From the NCBI GenBank assembly GCA_947487765.1, contig CANKXO010000004.1, forward strand, positions 186,001 through 250,000: DNA of 64,000 nt. Direction: 5' to 3'. Positions 15,613 through 24,426 of this stretch are shown piece after piece. How positions within the stretch are numbered: the stretch's first letter is position 1; each line of letters starts with the position of its first letter. The notes under the pieces were generated by a model that saw nothing but the letters and a program-made list of their open reading frames with translations, had not been told where the DNA came from and ran no database searches. The stretch is from an uncultured Pseudomonadales bacterium (lineage in GTDB: Bacteria > Pseudomonadota > Gammaproteobacteria > Pseudomonadales > Cellvibrionaceae). Position numbers and translations under genes: made by a program.

Positions 15613-16527
15613 ATGGATATGAACGATTACTTCTACTTCGTCCACGTCGTTGAGAAAAAAGGGTTTTCACCTGCTGGGCGCGCGTTAAACATTCCGAAAT
15701 CACGCCTTAGTCGACATGTTAGCCAATTAGAAGAAAAGCTTGGTGTGAGACTTATTCAGCGCTCGTCACGCCACTTTAACGTAACCGATGTGGGTGAAGC
15801 GCTCTATCTTCATGCGCGCACAGCTCTTGATGAAATCGAAGCTGCTAATGTTGCCGTAAAACAGCAAACGAACACGCTCACGGGAAAAGTACGGCTTTCC
15901 TGCTCTGTCGGTATGGCGCAATTTGCGATTTGCGAGATTGTTTCAAACTTCCTCAAAGACAACCCGAAGGTAGAAATCGTGCAGCAGGTGACTAATGAGG
16001 CGGTAGATTTAATTGAAACTGGCGTCGACATGGCTATTCGTGCACATACTGGCCAACTGCCGGATTCAAGTCTTATTCAGCGTCATTTAGCGTCGGTGGT
16101 TTGGGGTTTATTCGCCTCACCCTCGTACCTTGAAAAAAACGGCATACCCACTACTCCTGAAGAGCTTGAAGGTCATTCAGGTTTAAAATTGGGTTGGAAG
16201 CCAGAAATTGGGAATTGGACTTTGCGGGGGCTCGACGGCTCAGATTTTTCTATTCCCTATCAGCCATGCTTATGCAGTGATGACATGGTAACGCTCAAAC
16301 ATGCAGCATCAACGGGGCTGGGTATAATCGGCTTGCCGGCATATATTTGTCGAGACGATGTCAAAGTCAATCGATTAGTTCGTGTCTTACCAGAGTGGAC
16401 CGCGGGAGACGCACAGATCAGTTTACTAATGCCTTCACGCCGTGGGGTTACGCCAGCGGTCACCGAGTTTGCTAATTACCTGCGTGAATGGTTGCCTAAA
16501 GAAGTGGCTATTAACAAAAAGGTCTGA
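15613..16527 (+). CDS. LysR-family transcriptional regulator
   Basis: A 304-residue LysR protein: helix-turn-helix in residues 1-60 (VVEKKGFSPAGRALNIPKSR, LSRHVSQLEEKLGVRLIQRS) and substrate-binding domain after residue 88 (GKVRLSCSVGMAQFAICEIV, GVDMAIRAHTG). It is of the AaeR/DsdC-unrelated group often seen next to pirin and quinone-related genes. The ATG giving MDMNDYFYF is favoured by GAGAGAA upstream; a TTG and an ATG slightly earlier would add up to 11 residues. It is divergent from the pirin gene, its likely target. Confidence 0.9.
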   Translation: MDMNDYFYFVHVVEKKGFSPAGRALNIPKSRLSRHVSQLEEKLGVRLIQRSSRHFNVTDVGEALYLHARTALDEIEAANVAVKQQTNTLTGKVRLSCSVGMAQFAICEIVSNFLKDNPKVEIVQQVTNEAVDLIETGVDMAIRAHTGQLPDSSLIQRHLASVVWGLFASPSYLEKNGIPTTPEELEGHSGLKLGWKPEIGNWTLRGLDGSDFSIPYQPCLCSDDMVTLKHAASTGLGIIGLPAYICRDDVKVNRLVRVLPEWTAGDAQISLLMPSRRGVTPAVTEFANYLREWLPKEVAINKKV

Positions 16528-16540
16528 CCCCGCTTATTTT
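16521..16540. repeat. Degenerate GGTCTGACCC-type dispersed repeat
   Basis: GGTCTGACCCCGCTTATTTT overlaps the last codons of the LysR gene and directly precedes a gene fossil. It resembles copies near 5443, 8851 and 16771. Confidence 0.35.
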
Positions 16541-16669
16541 ATGCTTTTGAGGGCTCAAACGGGTAAACCTTGGAGAGATGAGGAGCCTGTCAATCGGGTA
16601 ATCTTTATCGGAAAAGATTTAGGCGAAGACTATATTCGCCGTTCTATTAAACTTTGTTTGCATGAATAA
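16541..16669 (+). pseudogene. C-terminal remnant of a CobW/COG0523-type GTPase
   Basis: Forty-two codons read TGKPWRDEEPVNRVIFIGKD and then LGEDYIRRSIKLCLHE before a stop. This is the usual end of CobW C-terminal domains (W.D....R.VFIG.DL....I...L..CL). The GTPase core is absent and the fragment starts right after a GGTCTGACCC-type repeat within the LysR 3' end. It has no ribosome binding site. I read it as the fossil end of a metallochaperone-like gene. Confidence 0.55.
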
Positions 16670-16770
16670 ATATCTATACCTGTGATGACTTTTAAATAAA
16701 TTCACCTGCTTGCTCGTGTATGCATTCCTCGTCATTAGATAGCCTTGCTATAAGTGCAACCATTTATGGC

Positions 16771-16798
16771 AAAAGTAGTCTGACTCTTTTAATAAAAT
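16771..16798. repeat. Degenerate GTCTGACTC-type dispersed repeat
   Basis: AGTAGTCTGACTCTTTTAAT resembles the GGTCTGACCC core plus TTTTATTTT tail at 8851 and 16521. It lies between the CobW-like fossil and the dienelactone hydrolase gene. Confidence 0.3.
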
Positions 16799-16888
16799 AT
16801 TATTCGAGCTTGTTGAAGAGCAGGTGGCAAAGCCTTGCTCTTTGGTAAAACCCAGAACTTTCCCAATAGCGTAAACGAGATCAATATC

Positions 16889-17782
16889 ATGACAAAAGAT
16901 GACAATCCTATCCAAATACCCCAGGAAGCATTTGATTGGTACGATGAGTATGCTCATGGCGATATAGACCGCCGTACATTTATAGCGAGGCTGGGTACCC
17001 TCGCCATTGCCGGCTTAAGTTTAAGTGTATTAACAACGGCGTTGACACCTAATTATGCACTAGCAGAGCAAGTATCTTTTAACGACACTGATATTATTGC
17101 TAGTTATGCAGAATTCGATTCGCCCAAAGGGCATGGTAAGGGCCGTGGTTATCTGGTTAAGCCGAGAAACTTAACAGGAAAAGCGCCAATGGTTTTAGTG
17201 GTACATGAAAACCGTGGTTTGAACCCTTACATCAAAGATGTTGCTCGACGATTAGCTAAAGCCGGTTTTGTGGCTTTTGCGCCTGATATTTTATTCACTC
17301 TAGGCGGTTACCCTGGTAACGATGACGAGGGTAGAGCGATGCAAAAATCTATGGACCGCAATAAGATTGAACAGGACTTTATTGCTGTCGCTAACTTCTT
17401 AAAGAGTCATGAATTAAGTAATACTAATTTAGGGGTCGTTGGATTTTGTTTTGGCGGTTACATCAGCAATATGTTGGCAGCGACATTGCCAGGTGTTATC
17501 GATGCTGCTGTTCCTTTTTATGGTACCCCAGCTAAAGAGCCGATAGTAAAAAATATTAAAGGGCCGTTAATGATACATTTTGCCGAAATGGATAAGCGCG
17601 TTAATGCCACTTGGCCAGCTTATGAAAATTTATTAAAACAAAATAACGTCGACTATCAAGCATTTATTTATCCGGATACTAATCATGGTTTCCACAATGA
17701 TTCTACTGGCCGCTATAATAAAGAAGCTTCCGAGCTAGCTTGGTCAAGAACGATCAAGTTTTTTAATCGGCATTTAAGCTAG
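16889..17782 (+). CDS. Tat-exported dienelactone hydrolase family protein
   Basis: A 297-residue alpha/beta hydrolase of the dienelactone hydrolase type. Residues 25-60 look like a twin-arginine signal (DRRTFIARLG, then AIAGLSLSVLTTAL and an ALA cleavage site). The mature part has VVHENRGLNPYIKDVARRLA, the nucleophile Cys in VGFCFGGY and the His in DTNHGFHND; the Asp lies in AEMDKRVN. Cys as nucleophile is usual in this family. Exported versions probably act on ester or lactone substrates in the periplasm; the natural substrate is unknown. The ATG was chosen because it leaves a normal Tat n-region. A monocistronic gene judging from its flanks. Confidence 0.85.
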   Translation: MTKDDNPIQIPQEAFDWYDEYAHGDIDRRTFIARLGTLAIAGLSLSVLTTALTPNYALAEQVSFNDTDIIASYAEFDSPKGHGKGRGYLVKPRNLTGKAPMVLVVHENRGLNPYIKDVARRLAKAGFVAFAPDILFTLGGYPGNDDEGRAMQKSMDRNKIEQDFIAVANFLKSHELSNTNLGVVGFCFGGYISNMLAATLPGVIDAAVPFYGTPAKEPIVKNIKGPLMIHFAEMDKRVNATWPAYENLLKQNNVDYQAFIYPDTNHGFHNDSTGRYNKEASELAWSRTIKFFNRHLS

Positions 17783-18089
17783 TTTATTTATTGTTGCCGT
17801 TAACAAAAGAGGGGTATTAATTTTTTAATCAAGCTTATCACGATACTGGTTAAATCATTGTACTCCTTAGTCTCATCCGAAAAATAATTACTCTGTTCTA
17901 CCCAATGCCTTGAATTGTTGGGCTTGTTGCTCACATCCTACCCAATAATTTTTATAAAGGCGGCATAAGTTTTCTTTTCCAATACAAGTTGAATGTTTTA
18001 TCGAAACATTGTGTCCATTATTGACTTCCGTCAAGGCTCAAGAAAATAAGGAGTGTATTGTGTAATGGTGTGACCACAGTGAGGAATGC
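17783..18089. other. 307-base intergenic stretch with one weak hidden reading frame
   Basis: No gene is predicted here. On the minus strand, 17888-18034 reads from a TTG through CIGKENLCRLYKNYWVGCEQ to a stop (48 codons), with three Cys and no stops. It has no convincing ribosome binding site and may be a tiny gene, a fossil or chance. No terminator or tRNA was found. Confidence 0.25.
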
Positions 18090-18581
18090 ATGATGGCGAC
18101 AAAAAACAAAAGCGAATTGGTCGCTGTAACTGAAAAAGAATATGAAAAGCTGGACACGCTTGTCAGTTCAATATCCAGTACACAAGCAAACAAGAAACAT
18201 GATGACGATACCTCCATTAAAGACGTTATTGGGCATCGTGCTCATTGGATCAGTTTGTTCTTAGGGTGGTACAGAGAGGGAATGGCTGGCAAGCAAGTGT
18301 ATTTCCCTGCAGAAGGTTATAAATGGAATCAGCTGAAAGAATACAATAAACAACTCCGAACTGATCAACGGTCGTTAACATGGGAAGACGTTACCTTACT
18401 TTTACGTGAGAATCACAAAAAGCTTATCAAATTCATCAGCGATCATACGAATGCCGAGTTGTACGGAAAGCCTATGAAAGGAGCAAATAATAATTGGACA
18501 CCGGGTCGATGGGCTGAGGCCGCGGGTTCAAGTCATTATCGGTCTGCGTCTAAGTTTATTCGGGCTTGTTTGAAAAAATAG
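18090..18581 (+). CDS. ClbS/DfsB family four-helix bundle protein
   Basis: A 163-residue protein with the DinB-like helical bundle pattern of ClbS/DfsB: KDVIGHRAHWISLFLGWYRE, then FPAEGYKWNQLKEYN and a C-terminal SSHYRSASKFIRACLKK. ClbS from colibactin producers is a cyclopropane hydrolase that protects the host from the genotoxin, but the wider family has mostly unknown functions. Two adjacent ATGs are possible starts; GAGG lies upstream. The gene stands alone, without a biosynthetic cluster, so self-resistance is only a possibility. Confidence 0.8.
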   Translation: MMATKNKSELVAVTEKEYEKLDTLVSSISSTQANKKHDDDTSIKDVIGHRAHWISLFLGWYREGMAGKQVYFPAEGYKWNQLKEYNKQLRTDQRSLTWEDVTLLLRENHKKLIKFISDHTNAELYGKPMKGANNNWTPGRWAEAAGSSHYRSASKFIRACLKK

Positions 18582-18613
18582 CCTGAATGTTACGTATGCG
18601 CCTGTTTCGCACG

Positions 18614-18677
18614 AGGAAAAAACGGTGCCCAGTGGCGGATTAATTTGTAGGAACAAATTAAGACAGTTCTGCTGCCC
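18614..18677. repeat. Hairpin-containing repeat shared with the tRNA-Phe flank
   Basis: The block GGTGCCCAGTGGCGGATTAA continues into TTAATTTGT-AGGA-ACAAATTAA, a perfect 9-bp hairpin, and ends AGACAGTTCTGCTGCCC. Nearly the same 58-60 bases occur at 24721-24779. The first part resembles the 3' end of the tRNA-Phe gene read on the minus strand. Confidence 0.6.
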
Positions 18678-18845
18678 GATCAAAAATTGCTCCTGCATTT
18701 TTGACTACATAACCTCGGTGAAAAATAATTCACTATAGTATTATTCCAATAATGTGCACACTAGTTAAGGCGCTTTGAGTTTGTAAATAATTTAAACGCC
18801 CCTTTTGTTAATCATGTTTTTTTATTTTAGAAAATGTATTCCAAG

Positions 18846-20069
18846 TTATGAAAATTTCTCCAGCCATTTAATGCAGCGTTGTGTGTCGCGTTCTTCATAG
18901 ATGCGCAAAGCCGATAGAGGGGTAAGAGTAAAGTCATTTTCTCTATCTTCTGCCAGTGCTGTAATTCGCATGGTATACCACGCAGTTACTCCACCTCGAG
19001 GTGGGTTATCAAATTTAGGGAAGTTAGGGTCACCGCCGTCTTTAGTTAACCAGGATTTTGGTAAATGAGGGTTTAGAACCATGGCTCGGGCTAGGCTCAC
19101 CATGTCAGTTGAGCCACTCGCGATGGCTTCTATTGCCTGTTCACGTTTTTCGAACCCCCCCGTCACCATTAAGGGTATATTCGTTACTCCTTTGGCGCGC
19201 TGTGCAAAATTAATGAAGTAGGGGCCATTTTTTGATGAGCTATCTGAGCTCGCCTTGGCTCCGGGGAAATAAGTCCCGCCGCTAATATCGATGAGATCAA
19301 TCGATGTTTGATCAAGCATTCGAATGACTTCTAAAGCGTCATCGTTACTTATTCCGCCTTCTAGTTTATCGGTCGAGTTTATTTTTATACCGATTGGGAA
19401 GGTAGGGCCAACGGCTTGTCGTACCGCTTTTATTATTTGATGCACTATGTTGAACCTAGCTTCGACTGAACCTCCGTATTGGTCGATCCGGTGATTGAAT
19501 AACGGTGATAAAAATTGGTTAAGCAAAAAGCCGTGTCCAGCATGAATTTGGACTCCACTAAATTCAGCATGCTTGGCATATGAAGCTGTTCTTGCATACT
19601 GGCTCGGTAAGGTTTGAATCTCGTCGACTGACATCTCGTCACATTGGAGGCCTTCAATATTTAAAGCAGAGGGCCCTTTTGGTTGGCTGATTGGTAAATG
19701 TGAAAGTGCACCCGCATGTCCGAGTTGCGGCCACAAATGGGCTCCTTCGATGGTGCCGCGACGGGCCAGAGCTTGTAATGCTTTTTGATTGGAGTGTTGC
19801 GTTAATACCAAATTGCCTGGTTTTTCGGGATAGCGGAAATCGCCCTGTACTTCGCCAATCAGTGATAAGGCAGCTCCGCCTTCAGCCCATTTTTCGTAGA
19901 GCCGACACTGTGCGCTGCTGGGGTCGCCAGCTCCATTCCCAAGTGAATCAGACATGGCTGACTTTACGATTCGGTTTTTAAGTATGGCCCCGCAGGGGAG
20001 TTCAAGCGGCTGACCAAGAACATTACTTGACTTAGAGGCTTTTGGGCTTGCTGAATTATCTATCATCAT
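18846..20069 (-). CDS. NADH:flavin oxidoreductase / Old Yellow Enzyme family protein
   Basis: A 407-residue FMN-binding TIM-barrel protein. It shows LPCGAILKNRIVKSAMS at the first strand, LWPQLGHAGALSHLPISQP, SGVQIHAGHGFLLNQFLSPL, HRIDQYGGSVEARF, and VTGGFEKREQAI with SLARAMVLNPHLP in the phosphate-binding end. The His pair of classical ene-reductases is partly represented by the HAGALSH segment. There is no 4Fe-4S/NAD C-terminal extension, so it resembles the single-domain group that reduces activated C=C bonds or xenobiotics. Two adjacent ATGs at the start. A fossil ArsR-type regulator tail lies 78 bases upstream on the same strand and may once have regulated it. Confidence 0.85.
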   Translation of the reverse strand: MMIDNSASPKASKSSNVLGQPLELPCGAILKNRIVKSAMSDSLGNGAGDPSSAQCRLYEKWAEGGAALSLIGEVQGDFRYPEKPGNLVLTQHSNQKALQALARRGTIEGAHLWPQLGHAGALSHLPISQPKGPSALNIEGLQCDEMSVDEIQTLPSQYARTASYAKHAEFSGVQIHAGHGFLLNQFLSPLFNHRIDQYGGSVEARFNIVHQIIKAVRQAVGPTFPIGIKINSTDKLEGGISNDDALEVIRMLDQTSIDLIDISGGTYFPGAKASSDSSSKNGPYFINFAQRAKGVTNIPLMVTGGFEKREQAIEAIASGSTDMVSLARAMVLNPHLPKSWLTKDGGDPNFPKFDNPPRGGVTAWYTMRITALAEDRENDFTLTPLSALRIYEERDTQRCIKWLEKFS

Positions 20070-20147
20070 ATTTCCTCACAGGTATATATCGATATGTGAA
20101 TCAGTGAAAAGTTATAGCCATCTCTAGTGTTTAGCTGAGTTTATTTG

Positions 20148-20276
20148 CTACAAAAGTTCGTTTTTAACGGCTGACAAAAAAGCTCGGATATTGTCTTCAT
20201 TTCGAGTGTAAAAGGTCCATTGACCATGTCGGACAGAATCAACTAAACCAGCCTCTTTTACTTTGTTGATTTTTAA
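20148..20276 (-). pseudogene. 3' remnant of an ArsR-family regulator
   Basis: On the minus strand 42 codons read LKINKVKEAGLVDSVRHGQW then TFYTRNEDNIRAFLSAVKNE to a stop. This matches the recognition-helix end and wing of ArsR regulators (LKVLKEAGLV..R..G.W.YY......FL). The N-terminal half is absent; the fragment abuts the stop codon of the upstream membrane-protein gene. It is a truncated gene between that gene and the OYE gene. Confidence 0.55.
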
Positions 20277-21122
20277 CTATTCAGGGGGCTTAGATTCGGT
20301 AATGGACTTTCTCATATACCAATAACCAAATTTTGCATCTAACCAATAAGCTAGAAAAAAGCCCACACCCGCAGAAAAGAAAATTGATATTGGTGATATT
20401 AAATTAAATCCCGATTCTGGTTGTAAAGTTAAACCATACAAAGATGCTGTCATACAGAAAGTAATCATTAATGCATAAAAACCAACTGCGCTATTGATTT
20501 TCTCCATGAACTTAAAAATATTTCTAAAAAAAATCGTATTAGCTATTGCAGAAAGGCATGGTCCAACAACAGAAAAGCCTAAAATTACATACATGTCTTC
20601 AGTGCTAATAGGTAAATTTTCCATGTTAGCTAAGTCAGCGCCTTCACTTATTCCAAATAAAATTCCTATAAGTGCACCTATAATATTAGGCGGTTTTAAA
20701 TAATGGCTTTTGCTTGACTTTATATTTGGCCTCGTATCAGAAGGGGTTTCATTGTGAAGGTTTTTAAGGAGCTTAATATTAAGGCCTGGTGTTAATATTA
20801 GGGCAAAAGAAATAAAACTACATGTCAGTAATATCTGATTAAGGTTTTTGCTTTCTCCAGATACAAAAACGCCAATAAATGATCCGATACCAAGTATTAT
20901 GAGAATGATATTTAGTGTTTTAGCAATTGAGATAATTTTTTTACAATTATCTATTATCGCAAAAATTGATAAGCCATAAAGTATTAAAAATAAGAAAAAA
21001 CTAATTCCGAATTCTAGTAATATTAAAACTGTTAAGATACAGACAGTGTTTAAGCTGATGCCAGTTTTATTTATTGCCGTAAGATTTAAAATTTTTTCAC
21101 TAAGTTTCATAGTTCGTGACAT
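20277..21122 (-). CDS. Multi-pass membrane protein of unknown function
   Basis: A 281-residue protein that I do not recognise. It has about seven hydrophobic segments: two strongly hydrophobic ones near 24-50, others near 65-82, 92-108, 146-160, 172-195, 210-232 and 242-260. A hydrophilic loop around residues 115-140 separates the halves. The C-terminus is basic and Pro-rich (SKPPE). AGG five bases before the ATG supports the start; Met5 is an alternative. Its codon use is AT-rich compared with the downstream OYE gene, and its stop is joined directly to an ArsR-gene fossil, which suggests insertion into an older locus. Confidence 0.5.
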   Translation of the reverse strand: MSRTMKLSEKILNLTAINKTGISLNTVCILTVLILLEFGISFFLFLILYGLSIFAIIDNCKKIISIAKTLNIILIILGIGSFIGVFVSGESKNLNQILLTCSFISFALILTPGLNIKLLKNLHNETPSDTRPNIKSSKSHYLKPPNIIGALIGILFGISEGADLANMENLPISTEDMYVILGFSVVGPCLSAIANTIFFRNIFKFMEKINSAVGFYALMITFCMTASLYGLTLQPESGFNLISPISIFFSAGVGFFLAYWLDAKFGYWYMRKSITESKPPE

Positions 21123-21639
21123 CAGCCTAAATGATTATTATAGGTTTAAACTGGCTCCATTTATCCTTATCCAGTCATGTGTGGCAATATACTGAAGTCA
21201 TGCAAAAGGTAAAAGGGTTAATCCTCAATTATTAGCGTGTGCAATTGATATGGCTCCAAATGCCTCATTGATTTTCTTATTGGGTTGGTACCTCAGTAGC
21301 TTGAACCACTGATACGAGAGTTTCAATCCAAAAAATAGCTACCGTTTACTACCTAGTGCCGCTTATTTCGGGGCCTATAGGCCAAATATTTTGTTGGGCT
21401 CCTCTTGAAGGGAAGTTGGGCTTATTGGAGGTCCGCTCAAAAGGGCGATTTAATTTTATATCCTATTATTGATAGTGATATCACTATTATCCCACACCTT
21501 AACGCTACTTAAACCAAGCCTCCCAATAATAAATTGATCGCATAATAGACACCAATCGATGTACAATCGATCGCTATAAAAATTTATTTAAAGATTTCTT
21601 TTTGGAATATGTATTAAGTAACAAAAGGAGTTACCTACC
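21123..21639. other. 517-base intergenic region with a 16-base palindrome
   Basis: No gene can be supported here. The clearest element is a perfect palindrome, ATAGTGATATCACTAT, at 21472-21487, 150 bases before the large lipoprotein gene, which could be an operator for it. Pieces such as CAATCGATGTACAATCGATCG at 21555-21575 are also partly repeated. GGAG precedes the downstream ATG. Confidence 0.4.
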
Positions 21640-24426
21640 ATGCCATATCAGTTTTTCAAACCAGCTCTAACGATTTCCATTTTTGCAATTCTAACTGCTT
21701 GCGGTGGCGGTGGCGGTGGCGGTGGCGGTGGCGGTGGTAGTACGCCATCGAATACCTCTCCAGTATTCACATCAAGTAGCAGTGTCAGTACCGCCGAAAA
21801 CCAGTTGGTTACAGGCTATGTACCGGTTGTGGAAGATTCTGATGGTGATGTCGTGAGCTACAGTCTGAATGGTGGTGATGACGAAGCTTCTTTTGCTATA
21901 AATGGCACTACAGGAGCGCTCAGTTTTATCAATGCTCCTGATTTTGAAATCCCGGCAGATTCTAATGCTGACAACGTTTATATAGTCCAGGTCACAGCCA
22001 GCGATGGTAACGGTGGTTCCGCAACACAACTTGTTAATATCACAGTAACGGATGTGGTGGGAGATAATAACACTGTCAATAATGCACCTACATTTTCCTC
22101 TGGTAATGCAGTCACCACGGCAGAGAATGAAGTGGCAACTTCCTATACGGCGGTTGCAACAGATGCTGATGGTGACACCGTAACTTATAGTCTCAGCGGT
22201 GGTGTTGATCAAAGTCTATTTACCATTGATGCAGCAAGTGGTGTGCTTCAATTCCTTAACGCTCCTGACTTTGAAGCTCCAGGAGACAATGACAGTAATA
22301 ATGTGTACATCGTTGAAATTGCTGCAGATGACAATAATGGTGGTATCACAGTACAGAGTATTAGCGTTACTGTATCTGATGCGCTTCAATTGTTGGCAGT
22401 TGAAATGACTTATCCGGCAGCGAACGCTAACCTAGGGGGCGAAGTTACCTCAAGCAATGTAGTTGGTAATATTGTTGATTCAGAGGGAGGGGTCGTTGAT
22501 TCGACCGATATTACCAGTTTGAGTGTAAACGGTGTACCGGCAACCTTCTCACCAACAATACCATCTCGTTGGAGTGTACAGGTTCCCATTCAGGCAGGTT
22601 CAAATGACTTGTTAATATCTTTTATTGATGGTGATGGGGAAACAATAGAGTCCACACAGCAAGTGGATAACCAAGCACTGCTTGCAAACCCCCAGGGGGT
22701 AGCACTTGATACGGTCAATGACCGTCTGCTTGTGGCTGATATGGATATGCAAGCGCTTGTGTCCGTTGATGTGGTAACCGGTAGTAGAACGACAATATCT
22801 GACGAGAATAAAGGTGTCGGAACCGATCTTTCAGAACCTGTCGATATCGAACTGGATAGCGCTAATAATCGAGCACTGATTGTTGACCGAGATGAGGGTT
22901 TGCTATTTGCGGTCAATTTGACTTCTGGTGATCGTACAATTCTTTCTGGCAATGGTGTGGGTAGTGGCACAAACCTAGTATTCCCCTCAGGTGTTGTTTT
23001 AGATGGTGTGAATAATCGAGTATTTATTGTAGACGGCAGCCTTGAGGCAGTTGTTGAAATCAATCTGAATACCGGTGTTCGAACGATACTCTCTAGTGCA
23101 GGATCCGGTAGTGGTGCAGGTTTTGACAACCCCATATCAATAGCATTAGATGAACCAAGTAATCGATTACTTGTTCTTGATCAATCGTTGGATGCAGTCT
23201 TTTCAGTGGATCTGGCAACGGGTGATCGAGTTATTCTTTCTGGCTCAGGCGTTGGTAGTGGTGCCAGTTTTGATACCCCATCGGCGCTGGCCTTGGATGC
23301 AGCAAACAATCGGGTGTTGGTTTCGGACTTGCGTCAGTTATTGAGTGTTGATCTCAGTAATGGTGATCGAACAGTGATTGCTGATACCCCTCCAAGTGGG
23401 TTCAATATTGGGCAATTCTCAGGGCTTGCACTGGATACCAATGGTAATCGAGTATTTGTTGCCGATTTTGGCTTAGATAGAATATTATCAAACGATCTCA
23501 CCAGTTCTGATCTCACTATTCTTTCGGATAGTGCTGTTGGTAACGGCAATAATTTATTCAGGCCTGAAGGGGTTGCATACGACATAGTAAGTCAACAGGG
23601 GTATATCATTGAAGGTAGTAGAGGTTTAACTTCTATCGACTTTACCACTGGAGATCGCACCAGACTTTCTGGTTCAGGTACAACTATTACTTTGCCAACT
23701 AGCGTTGCATTGGATACGGCAAATAACCGGGCTTTGGTAACAGACCAGTTTCGAAATGCCCTTTTTGCCATCGATCTAACGAGTGGTGATCGAACGATAC
23801 TTTCAGATGGTACCAACGGTGTTGGTCCCAGCTTTAGTATCCCAGCTGATGTTGTTCTCGATGATGCGAATGATCGTGCTTTGGTCGTCGATAGTGATAG
23901 TAATATACGCGCATTATTTGCGGTTGACCTCAATACCGGGGACCGCACTATTATTTCCAATAGCGCCACGGGTTCTGGAGACAATTATGGATTCATGTCT
24001 GGTGTCGCACTAGACAGCGCCAATAATCGTGTTCTGGTGACTGATCGGGGTGGGCCACAAAATGTTTTTTCGGTCGATCTGGATAATGGAGACCGTACCA
24101 TCCTGTCTAATACTGTAAATGGCCCTGGCCCTAATTTCAGTAGCTTGAGGGATATAACATTAGATACTGCCAATAACCGAGCGTTTGTAACTAATAGTCA
24201 AAGTGTTTTTGGCACTGGTGCTTCCGCGTTGTTTGCTGTCGACCTTTCATTTGGAATTCGATCACTGTTTTCCAGTAATGGTATTGGTAATAGCGTGAAC
24301 TTTTTTGAGCCGGAAGCAATGGCTCTTGATACAGCCAATAACCGTTTGTTTATAGTTGACCGAAAAATTAATGTTTTATTTATTGTCGATTTAGCAACAG
24401 GGCAAAGAGCTATTGCTGCAAAGTAA
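21640..24426 (+). CDS. Large lipoprotein with two cadherin-like domains and a 12-repeat beta-propeller region
   Basis: A 928-residue surface or periplasmic protein. The signal peptide ends in a lipobox (ILTACG), then come 12 consecutive glycines. Residues 38-135 and 145-240 are two cadherin-like modules, each with AENE/AENQ, DSDGDVVSYSL-like and DNVYIVQVTASD-like segments. After a linker, residues 345-928 contain about twelve repeats of 45-50 residues with the consensus LDxANNRxLVxDxxxxxLFxVDLxTGDRTILS. This is the NHL/YVTN propeller pattern and may make two six-bladed propellers. Such proteins usually mediate adhesion or binding; no enzyme motif is visible. Asp-rich loops suggest calcium binding. 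The gene is monocistronic. Confidence 0.85.
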   Translation: MPYQFFKPALTISIFAILTACGGGGGGGGGGGGSTPSNTSPVFTSSSSVSTAENQLVTGYVPVVEDSDGDVVSYSLNGGDDEASFAINGTTGALSFINAPDFEIPADSNADNVYIVQVTASDGNGGSATQLVNITVTDVVGDNNTVNNAPTFSSGNAVTTAENEVATSYTAVATDADGDTVTYSLSGGVDQSLFTIDAASGVLQFLNAPDFEAPGDNDSNNVYIVEIAADDNNGGITVQSISVTVSDALQLLAVEMTYPAANANLGGEVTSSNVVGNIVDSEGGVVDSTDITSLSVNGVPATFSPTIPSRWSVQVPIQAGSNDLLISFIDGDGETIESTQQVDNQALLANPQGVALDTVNDRLLVADMDMQALVSVDVVTGSRTTISDENKGVGTDLSEPVDIELDSANNRALIVDRDEGLLFAVNLTSGDRTILSGNGVGSGTNLVFPSGVVLDGVNNRVFIVDGSLEAVVEINLNTGVRTILSSAGSGSGAGFDNPISIALDEPSNRLLVLDQSLDAVFSVDLATGDRVILSGSGVGSGASFDTPSALALDAANNRVLVSDLRQLLSVDLSNGDRTVIADTPPSGFNIGQFSGLALDTNGNRVFVADFGLDRILSNDLTSSDLTILSDSAVGNGNNLFRPEGVAYDIVSQQGYIIEGSRGLTSIDFTTGDRTRLSGSGTTITLPTSVALDTANNRALVTDQFRNALFAIDLTSGDRTILSDGTNGVGPSFSIPADVVLDDANDRALVVDSDSNIRALFAVDLNTGDRTIISNSATGSGDNYGFMSGVALDSANNRVLVTDRGGPQNVFSVDLDNGDRTILSNTVNGPGPNFSSLRDITLDTANNRAFVTNSQSVFGTGASALFAVDLSFGIRSLFSSNGIGNSVNFFEPEAMALDTANNRLFIVDRKINVLFIVDLATGQRAIAAK
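21703..21738 (+). repeat. Hexanucleotide GGTGGC tract encoding polyglycine
   Basis: Thirty-six bases of alternating GGT and GGC codons encode Gly12 right after the lipidated Cys. Slippage by one unit would add or remove two Gly in frame, so the linker length can change without breaking the gene. Confidence 0.85.

Noticed and set aside
16442-16540. Longer frame joining the LysR end to the CobW-like tail
   Set aside because: The front part is the LysR gene read in another frame; only the last 42 codons resemble a protein.
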